Assembly (NCBI GenBank): GCA_014281115.1
Contig: JACONQ010000015.1
Coordinates: forward strand, 620,001-684,000
Direction of reading: 5' to 3'
From: Laburnicola sp. R22_1
Lineage: Eukaryota; Ascomycota; Dothideomycetes; Pleosporales; Didymosphaeriaceae
DNA length: 64,000 nt
The notes beneath the pieces are model-generated. The model was not told the origin of the DNA. It ran no database searches and saw only the letters and a list, made by a program, of their open reading frames with translations. The translations under genes and the position numbers were made by a program. Positions 11,319 through 21,000 of the stretch are shown piece by piece; position 1 is the first letter of the stretch; each line of letters opens with the position of its first letter.

Positions 11319-11949
11319 CAGTGTGTCCAACAGTCAGTTACTGAACGTTTTTTGGCCTTTTTCAAGTGAACACTGCTGTTACGTGGCTACTAACTATACT
11401 GTTAACTAGGGGTGTTATACTAGTTACTATCACCTAATAGTAACTACTATTATACTAGTATACCTACTAACTATACTGTTAGGGGCAGTAACTATAGTAA
11501 GTACACAGTACCTTCCTATAATAGCTAGCGTTTACGTGTTAATTTATATATTAATTTACATATTAATTTACATATTAATTTACATATTAATTTACATATT
11601 AATTTACATATTAACTTACATATTAATTTACATATTAACTTACATATTAATTTACATATTAATTTACATATTAATTTACATATTAATTTACGTGTTAATT
11701 TATGTATTAACTTATATATTAACTCTATATAGGCACCTAGGCGCCTTCTAGGCTTACTTATATATTAATTTACACGTTAATTTATATATATTACCTAATT
11801 AAGTAAGTTAAATAGTTTTACTATAGTTACTACAGTAGTATATTACTATATAGTTAGTTACTGCCCTAATATGCCTAACTACTGTACTATCCACTAATAG
11901 TAAGTGAATAGTTAGTGACTGGCAGTAAGACTGACTATTGGACACACTG
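11319..11949. mobile_element. Non-autonomous hAT-like transposon (MITE), 631 bp, with 8-bp target duplication
   Basis: The element begins CAGTGTGTCCAA and ends with its near-perfect complement TTGGACACACTG. Homology of the ends continues inward through the CAGTCAGTTACTG region with small gaps. It is flanked by an exact 8-bp direct duplication, GATGGGAG, at 11311-11318 and 11950-11957. An 8-bp duplication and termini starting CAG are hallmarks of the hAT superfamily. There is no transposase frame; the interior is AT-rich with TAACTA motifs and a 12-bp tandem array. The only open frame inside (11536-11751) is a translation of that 12-bp repeat (LIYI units) and is not a gene. Confidence 0.85.
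11538..11725 (+). repeat. 12-bp tandem array (TTACATATTAAT) inside the hAT-like element
   Basis: About 15 near-identical 12-bp units with a few substitutions such as AACTTA for AATTTA. A short further piece lies at about 11759-11787. The array makes up roughly a third of the element. Confidence 0.9.
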
Positions 11950-11956
11950 GATGGGA

Positions 11957-14900
11957 GAGAGCGGAGCGCACAGCATTCGTCTGTGAAGAACATATTTTTC
12001 TTGAGCCTAAGGTAGATTGGTGGTGGCACAGGGAGGGCATGCTCAAAACGCTCTAGATTTTTGTTTGGGTGCATGTGTCGGTTCGTCTCTTCGTCGTTCC
12101 TTTGGGTTGGTTGGACATGTACATCTCTGTACTATTTTTTTGGAGAGACAGACGGAGGAGGACATTTCGCGGGGTGTTGTATATTTTTGTAAAGGAGGGC
12201 AAGTTTGGTAGTAGTGGAGTTTTGATAAGGGAAGGGAGAGGGAGGAAGGAGCATGTGACTGTAGTATGAGTGATAGTTTTGTCCGAGACGAGGAGAGGAG
12301 CATGAATTGTCCTTTGGTTGATTTTGGTACGGATGGGAAGAAGAGCAGAACAGTCCTCCGATCCAGTTTTGTTGGCGTCGGAGAAGAAGTACACGGCGTA
12401 TTTGAGAAGTTTGGTCTGGATGGGAGTATAAATTCTGGAGCGGTCCAATTTTTGAAGAGGCGGCGAGAACCATATTGATACTAGTAGGCGCTTTTAGGCT
12501 GGCGGGAGAAGAGCATGCAGTAAGAATGTCGTGTTTTAAAAGAGACGAAGAGGAACATCAGCATTCTGATCATTGTTTTGTTGTGCACAGAAGAGGAGTG
12601 TGGCGGGGTTCAGCTATCAGGTTTGGAAAGAAGGAGAGGAGCATTTGATCGTTTTGTCTGAGATTCTGGTTCTGTAGGATCTCAGAGAAACATAAGAACA
12701 TTTTGAGTAGCTTTTTGTGTTTGACGGAGGCCAGAACCTTTTAACGATAGTAGTTTTTGGTAGGGGCTGGGAGGAGCACGGGGAGCATTCATCACTGTTT
12801 CAGCTGATTTTGGGTCTGACTGGACCGCCAAGAGGCATACGTTGGTTTTCGAATTAGTTTTGGTGTCGGATGGGGATCGATAAGCGCTGTGGTATGGGTA
12901 GAAGAGGAATGCCGGAATTGTTTGAAGAATTTCAAGCTAGAGGAAAAGAAGCACCCGCATGGACTCGGTCAATCTTAGGAGATGCGGAGAAGAGCATATA
13001 AAGTTATGAGCATAGCCCGGTACGCACGTGGGCGCAGGAGAGGAGCATACTTCTGCCGTTGCTGATATTTTGGTAGGTCTTTTTCCAGCAGGAATTCAGA
13101 GAAGCATAATACAATCTTTTAATACTTTTGGTATGACACAGAATCGAGCATTGCTCTGGAAAGCGCGTGCTTTGCTGTGGATGAGAGCGAAGCATGCCAG
13201 AACTCTTCGTAGGTTTTTTAACGTGGATGTAAAAACTGCGTAATGTTTTCCAATGTCTTTCTTGGTACTGGGAGGGAGGACCATAATAGACATTTGTTAT
13301 TATTTTAGTAGAATGTGATCCGACAGGAGATAAGCAAGTTCAGGGGTCCCCCTTTTCTTTTGGCAGGACCACAGGGCATACGTTGGAATTCCATCAAGTT
13401 TTGGTTCCGAAGTTGGGACAAGCATATATTGAACGCTGTATGATTTTATCCCAGCACAAGGGCGAGCATTTCATGTAGGCGCGGAGATTTAGTGTAGAGG
13501 GAGAAGAGCAGGTCCCCGCGTGATGTACGTTTTGATACCGGAAGGGGAACAGACATGAATTTTATTGGAACTTTCTGTTTTCGGCAGAGGGAAACAACTT
13601 CGTAATGTTGAAGTGATGTTAGTTGTGGTCCGAGAGGAGCATGTTAGTGTGCGAACATAACCTAGTACCAGACAATCTTTTGATCGCCGATACATGAGGA
13701 CACATTCCGCTACTTTCTGTATTTTTAGTAAATGTGATTCTATCGAATTATTTCGGCGCCGACAGGAGAGAAGCATGGGTCTTCTTCGAGGATTCTTAGT
13801 GTCGATGAGGACCAGCGGAGTTTTTGCATTGCTTTTAGTTATAATGGCGGGGACACAAGAATATGACCCAATGCAATAACAAGAGTAGGGAGCATATGAT
13901 GATATCGACAGGAGGGGACCTATGGTTTTACTTATGAAGTATTGAACAGGATCATGCTCCCGGCTCCCGAACATAAGTATGAGGGTTTGACTTTTTAGAA
14001 CGACAAAGTAGAGAAATGGCATCAGCTTGACTTATCTTTGTCCACAAGGACATATAACAAGTATAAGCTGCTTTTCAAGTAAATTCTAGTGCTGGTAGGT
14101 CAGGAGGCATGTCGTTGCTTGCGCAGATTTATAAAAGAATGTGCTCGTTGGACAGGCCATCACTCGGTTGTGGGGATATTTTTTTGCGACTCCAGAGCAC
14201 AGACTCGTTTAGAGAAGGATCTTGTCTTTCCCAGCGGGAGAAAAGATACATGTAGAATCAGGCGAAGAGGCACATACCTATGGTACACTTCTCTCCAGGG
14301 CTTTTTGAGGACAAGGTTCTGATTGAAAAAGTGTGAAGTATTATTGATGGTTGAGCAGATCGGGAAATCTGGCTATATACGGGCATTACGTGATAGTGCG
14401 TAAACAGACCGACGACCAGCACCTGCCAGGTGCTCGGGTGGGGGGCACCTGCCAACACTGATTAGACATGCCGTCTTTAGGTGTTTTTTAGAAGGTCAGA
14501 TCGCAGACACATGCATACGAGGATTTTCGCTTTGGTAGATAGAAGAGCAGACGAGTATGCATGGATTTGCAATTGAATTCCAACGTCGAAACGCGAGGAC
14601 ACATTTTGAAGAATTTGTGCAATTTTAGAGGAGAAGAGACTGGTCCGGCATTATGACTATTCGTTGTTCTTTTGGAACGGCAAAGCACAGACGCATGAAT
14701 TGAACATTGTAGCTTTTTTTGTTTGAGTAATAGGTGGAGGAGAAAAGGAGGAATATAATACAGGGGTGGTCTGTATCGCTTCTTGAGGTTCTGGAGGAGG
14801 AGCGCATGCTGCCTTTTGCAGCTGAATTTAGAGATTATTCCCAGAGTGAATGTTGCGCGTATTTTCGACGGCCACCATGCGGAGACATGAGAATGGTGTG

Positions 14901-16260
14901 GCTTGATTTTGGATAGGAAGGAGAGGACGAGGGGAGAAGCACATGCATTCTGGTTTTTGGAATTTTAGTCTTACAGGGAGAAACGGATGGGTATCACCGG
15001 TGCGCTTTTTGTACCATGGCAAAGCGGTAGAAGAGGATGCATACTCGGACATTCCCTTTGCCGTAACTGCTTCTGAAGCCGCGGCATAAAAGACATGCTT
15101 TTGTGACGTCCATATTTTCGACGTGGAGAGAGCGGAAAGAGAAAAATCTCAATAAGATAGTGCCCATTTATAGAGCACAGGAGAAATGCTTGTTTCGCTA
15201 TCGATTTATGTTTTGACGCAGAGCCGCTTGTGCTGCTCTGACGGCAATTTCTGTACTGCAGTGTGACAATTTGAGAGGGACGCAGGCAGATAGACAAGCG
15301 GCACATGCTCTCTTCTTGGGGAGACGTGTCACAGAGAAATGTACAATTCTGAAAGTGCTTTTATAAGGGAGGAGAGACGAGAGGAGAGCACATCAGCATG
15401 GAGAGAAGCCTTTTTAGTTCCACGGGAGCATGTTCTGTCGTCATAATTACTTCTTGTGCTGTGGGTTGCACAAAGAATATTGAACGTATATGCTATTCAG
15501 CGACGAAGCTCTCGGAAAGGTCGGAACAGAGACATGACTTTGTGCCATGCCTTTTGTGATCCAATATAGATCTGAAAAGGAAAATCTCCATGTAAGAATA
15601 TAGCGACAATTTAGGTGTACTGAGCAAAGAAGAAGCAGCTGGACATTAAATGACGACTTTATAATTTGAAGAGTCGCAGACCCACGCTGGCGCAGGGCAT
15701 GTTTTAGGAGATAAGCGCAGAGGTCCGCACTTGTATAATAACTGTTCCTATGTCCAGCTGAGAAGCCAAGGCACGCAGACGAGCCTCGATATTAATCAGA
15801 AAAGTTTACGAGTGCCCCAGAGACATCGAGTAGGCCGGCCATTGTTTTTAGTGGAAATAGAAAAGAAGGACTGTCTCCATGCATTATTGGAATCGATCGT
15901 TCTGGCAATTTTTGTTGGGCCAGGATAAAGCGCGTACAGACATGCGTGTAAGCCGTGTACCTGGGCAGGTTTTAAACTTCGGAAACGTTCAATCTGCATA
16001 GGAGGCTCGGCCAGAGAAAGGCTAGAGCAACATGTGTCTCCATGAACAAGGCCATTGCTTCTTTGATCGTGTCGCTGAGGCGAGGAGGGAGCGAGGACGA
16101 ATGTGAAGATGCTGCCACGAAATTTTAGAAACCGCAAGAAAGACATAAGAGCTGGAGCACAAAGTTTTTGGGGAAACTGGATGGATCTACATGTGTCTTT
16201 TGTGCTCGGCTTTTATTGTAGCACTTGAATGTAAGAGAGCGGAGCAGTGAAGGATGCCCA
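11957..16260 (+). repeat. Long, highly diverged tandem array of ~43-bp units
   Basis: Read on the + strand, a motif close to GAGARGAGCAT recurs at about 43-bp spacing. It is followed by about 18 variable bases, then a TTTTGGT-like motif, about 8-10 variable bases and a G-rich end. Successive clear units begin near 12291, 12335, 12379, 12422 and 12462, then near 12504, 12546 and 12588, and again near 13501, 13544, 13587 and 13631. Some intervals are 50-70 bp, which suggests indels or decayed units. The pattern is strongest at about 12240-13900 and fades towards 16260. The unit length is not a multiple of 3 and no long frame exists, so it does not encode a repeat protein. Sequence just left of the hAT-like element (from about 11285) also fits the unit, so the element probably inserted into the array. 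Confidence 0.75.
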
Positions 16261-18085
16261 AGGCTCTTATACTTGCGGTGATCTCGGCTCTTGAGTTGTT
16301 AAACGTTCAGATGCCGTTGCATGGATTCGACGTGGTATCTTACAGCTTCGCGACGGGGGCTGAGGTAGAGTGAACTAAATCTCACGCAGGAGCGAGCTGA
16401 ATGGCTAAACGATGTCGGCGAAGATAATTGTACGCTAGCGGACTACCAAACTGATGTGCTTCGCCGACGTCTTCTGCACCGCCTCTTCCTCCCTGCATAC
16501 GCAGACTCGCAGAAACATCACGTTACAATGGCCAACAGAACTGAGGGTGGGACTAAGCAACTCTTCATCTGTATTTACGGGATCTTCTTGAGCCTGGTGT
16601 GCCACCAGCTAACTGATTCAGCTCACATGTAGGTTCACAACAGTACTATGGAGTCCATCTAAACCCCTAAGGGTGGTTCAGGCATTCGAGTGTGGCTAGC
16701 GCAGGGAAGGCTCTGCTGACAGTTTGCTGGCAGAGATACTCGTCAGCCCTGCCGCTAAACCAAGATAGGGCATCCCAGGTAGAAAAGGCAGGGGGTCGAA
16801 CGCTTCATCTGTCAATAAAATGATGAACAACCTCATCCTACATATCACAAGGCGACAATCGTAGCACAAGGTATACTCTTCTCCAATCATCTCGGCCCGT
16901 TTGTAGTCTTACTCTGCTAGATCCTGCCCAACACCGTCTCTGTGGCTTCGCTGCTACCGGGCATAGTCACTTCTCTGCGGTTCAGAGCTTTGATGTCGTC
17001 GGGATTTTTAGCCTCAAGTTGGCGGTTTACTATGGACGCAGTCTATCACGAGCATACCTGCATACGCTCCCGCGTGTTACCCCGGACAGAAGGGAACGCA
17101 GGTCGACGATCTCTATAAAGATACCCACCGTACCTCAGGGTCGGGTATATATTCGAATGTATGCATCATAATCGAAGAAAGATATCCCCCTCTGCGTCAG
17201 CTCATGCCGATAAGGACCAACAACCTTCTCGACTAGGAACACCGACAAGGTTAGCATCAGACTCCGAACAACTTTCAGAATTGTCAGATGTTGCATGCTA
17301 TACTTACCAGAGACGACACGTGCGATGCAATCGCATACTACCGCATTGGTAGGTACATATTCTTGGCCACTAATACTTATCGCCTACCTTGATCTTCAGT
17401 GCTAAATGTAGAAAGAAGGGAGAGAGCAGTGCTTGGGTTGCCATAAACCGCTCAAGTATTGCCTCCCTCTTAAGTACCTCCCCATCACCACTTCAAAATG
17501 TCAGAGCGATTTTCTAGCCTGTGGGTCATTATTTGCAACGGACGAAGAGCTAACTCGCTTTTGAATAGATGGCCAGATGGTGATGCGCGATAAAAGCATC
17601 GATCCAACACACACAACACAATATCTAATACCAAATCACGTCATAATCCCCCTTCATACCACCATCACATACATTGCAACCAACCATATAAATATTAACC
17701 CATACTAACAACCCCCCACCCTTCAAGAAATACCTAAACCCATCTCATTCATCTCATCTCTTACACGACCACCTCCCCCAACACCTCTACCCCCAACAAA
17801 AACCACATATTCCTACAAAATACCAACGTACTCCACCAACCCCCACCCCCCGAGCCCAGTGAAGCCTTCTACTGAGAAAAAAAAGGGCAGGGCGGGGGAA
17901 AAGAAGACACGCAGGCCTAGTTAAACTCTCATAACAAAACGCCTGTCTGTTATCCAGCCCATCCCATCCTACCATAGCGCCATGTAAACCACGAGAAAGC
18001 CAAAAAAAAAAAAAAAAAAAAAAACCAACCACCATCACCCCCAACCCCCCACCACCAGTGCATGCAACTATTAAATACATCTCCA
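16261..18085. other. Gene-free region between the 43-bp array and sec16
   Basis: I see no supported gene or tRNA. It holds an inverted repeat (16411-16423 and 16459-16471), a C- and A-rich stretch from about 17590 with little complexity, and a run of about 23 A at 18002. The last part is presumably the 3' region of sec16. Confidence 0.4.
16411..16471. repeat. Inverted repeat with 13-bp arms
   Basis: Arms GATGTCGGCGAAG and CTTCGCCGACGTC are complementary apart from one position and are separated by 35 bases, so a hairpin can form in either DNA strand or a transcript. Confidence 0.6.
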
Positions 18086-21000
18086 TCAAGGCTTAGCCAT
18101 AACATCGACATACCTCCCGCCCTTCTTCTTCTTCGCGCCCGCCCCCTTCCTCGCCTGCGGCGCACCCAGCAAATCATCAATACTACTCGCCGTACTTATG
18201 CCCGTACCAGGTCTACTCGGCGGCCCCGAGCTCCCCAACGAAGGCCTCACCAACACAGGAGCCTTCGGACCTTCCGTGTCAGACGGAATGCCCGGCGTCG
18301 ACGCCCGCGAGCCGGGGATACCCGCAGGCGGCGGCATCGACGAGCTGCGCTGGAAAGGATTCGATGTAGGCGGTGCAGCCAGGCCGTTTGAATTCGGCAG
18401 CGAAGATGGCGGGCCCATTCCATTGTTGGTGTTGTTCGATACGTTTCTGCTGGGCGGGCCACTTCTAGGCGGTGGAGGCGTGGCGATGGGCTTGGTTGCT
18501 TCGGTAGTGCCGCCTTTCTTGTTGACCCACTTCTTTAGGTCGGGATCGTACACAAAGGAGCTCTCCTCGCCGAGCTTGGCCTTGATAGGCTTGGGTGCCG
18601 CGTTGTCGTCTTTCTTGAACCAGCCTCCGAACCAGCCGCCGCCGCCGGACTTTTTGGCCGCTGCTTCCTTGTCGCGTTTGGCGTCTTCTTCGGCAGCTTT
18701 GCGGAATGCCTCGTCAGCTTTGCGGTCTGCGTCGGATCTGCCCCTGATCTTGAGGTTGGCGACGCGGCCGGCGAGGTCGTCATCGTCGTCGCTCAAATCC
18801 ATGAAGGATTTCCTGGGTTTGAGCGATTGCTTGGGTGAGTCTTCTTCCTCAGGTCGGTATGGCTGGTAGGAAGGGGGTTCGAATGAGCTCGACGGAGGCT
18901 CGTACCCACTTGACGCTTGTGTGGTTTCTGCAGGCGTGTCGCCGAAGTTGGTATGATAAGGCTGATATCCTCCGAATGCTGGGGCGCCTTCTGCTCCTAG
19001 AGGCGTTGGATGGTAAGGGCTTCCATACGAAGTCTCAGTAGCATTGTATTCTGATCTGAGAGGAGAGTAAGAGTGCGATTTGGAGAGCAGCGACTGGTGG
19101 GCAGAGGGGTTGAGCTGAGATTGTGAAGGGGCGTAGGTATTGGAGGTTTGAGTCGAGGGAAGGTACGAATCGGAGACTGCGCGCATGCCTGTGTTCCCAT
19201 CGTTCGATTCGAGTGAAGGCCGACCATTTGGCTCGTACCTCGACGGGTTCGAGTCCGTTGATGTCCTTGGTGCATATGCATTCGAGGGCGCGTACCTCGA
19301 GTTTCCAGGAGCAGAGGGGGCTGCTGCAGATGTACCAAAGCCAGAGTAGGCGCCATAGAGGTCCGCACTGGACTGCACAGGACTGAGCGTTGTTGGCGTA
19401 TTACCAGCAATCTTGGCGAAGGGACCGACTTCTCCCCCCGATTGGTTGGACGCGGCGTCCTCGTCATCTCCCGCAATGAAGCTGTTGAATTTGGAAAGCA
19501 GCGAGTTTGATACCTTATCCATACTCGGTTTGGAGATCCAAGACGAAGAGCCATCCTTAGGAGACTGCGAAAGGCGGTTGCTGAGATCATCCAGCATGGC
19601 CACGAAGCTGCCATTGTAGTAAGGAGAGATCCGGGTAGTTGATTTCATAGACGTCGCAATGGCATCGCAGTATGCCTGCGCATCGGCTCGGTGGCCGTAT
19701 TCGGCCAGCTGATATGCGTGCGCAAGTTTGTAGTTCTGTAGATGTGGGATGATAGGAGACGAGCCTGGTTGTGCGGACAGGGACAACCCAAATTCGTACA
19801 CTTCGGTCAACAGCACCGGATCCAGATCAATGCCTAGGTCTAGTGGGTTTTGACGGTGGTCAGCGCCAATCAGTACGATGTCCGCCTCAGGATCGTCGAC
19901 TCCGTTAATGTGAGCCTTGGACCGCGCAAATATGAAACAGATATGCGCAGCTTCAACTCGACCATAACCTGCGAGCAGCTTTCCGAGCGAGACTAAAGCA
20001 GCTGAGTCACCCTCGCTCCGGTTGTTCAAGACCAGAGAAAGTGTCTCACGCCATTTGTCGAGGCCTTGGAGAGCATTCTGAGTAGATCCTGCGCCATCCG
20101 TGCTCATCATCTGGAACCCGGCTCGAGCGGATGCGGGGACTAGTTCATCGATGCAGTCCTCATGGTTACCGGCGAAGATTTCATACAACACTGCAAGAGC
20201 CTGGTTGTTTCGTCGCATTTTCTTAACCTCTTTCTGAACGAACTCCTGCACCACCTGCTTCCAAATGTCTTTGCCTAGGGTCGAGGACAACAGCATAGCG
20301 TGTGCCCATAATCGTTGATCAACCGCATGCCAGACAGCTTTCTCACGATCACCTCTTGTAAGAAGCGTCATCAACTCCTCTACAGCACGAGGTTCCACTG
20401 GTTCGGCTTGAACGCTGGCCGTGTTAGACCTTGATCTACCCACTAGCTCGGCTGCAGTTGTAAGTGATGGTTCGCCGTCAGTGTGGAAGTCTGTCTCAGG
20501 CGAGAAGAGCTTCCTAACGGCAGCATCCACTGCAGCGTTGCCATCTAGATGACCGTCATGGTCGATAAACACTAGCATGACCTTCCAGAGCAGAACCTTT
20601 TCTTCAAGCCGCTTAAGTTCGTCTGCGGTTACTGACTGGTCCAACCCGGGTGTATTCAACTGAGCTTCAAGTACCTCAATATGTCTGGTAAGCCACATTG
20701 AGACGTCCTTCTTTTTGCTTTTTGCTTTCAGCGGGCCAGGGAACTTAGTGATGTCTTCAGATAGCGGTAAAGCTTCCTTGACGTTCTGAATGCGGACTTC
20801 GCCTGGACTGCACTTCACCATAGGTGCCGATGCACCGCCACCGTAGCGAGGAACCCGTTTCGGAAATGACGTTACGATGGTGCCGCCCAAGCCCCATTTG
20901 AAGACGGGATAGCCTCTCCAGCGTTCAAGTGGATCAGTTGCGCGCTCATCAGACGGCGCAATGAACTCATACTGTAGAGAATCCTGGCGGCGGTGAGGTA

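Noticed and set aside
11536..11751. 71-aa plus-strand frame made of LIYI/LTYI repeats
   Set aside because: It is a translation of the 12-bp satellite inside the hAT-like element.
11957..16260. Resemblance of the array to CRISPR (constant motif, variable spacer)
   Set aside because: The constant part is short and imperfect, spacing varies from about 40 to 70 bp, the genome is eukaryotic and no cas gene is present.
16600..17200. Possible tRNA genes between the array and sec16
   Set aside because: Fragments such as GGGTCGAAC and TATTCGAATG resemble a T-loop, but I could not pair acceptor, D and anticodon arms around any of them.
17506..17605. Possible tiny gene starting MSERFSSL with an intron
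   Set aside because: Splicing gives only about 12 codons before a stop and nothing else supports it.
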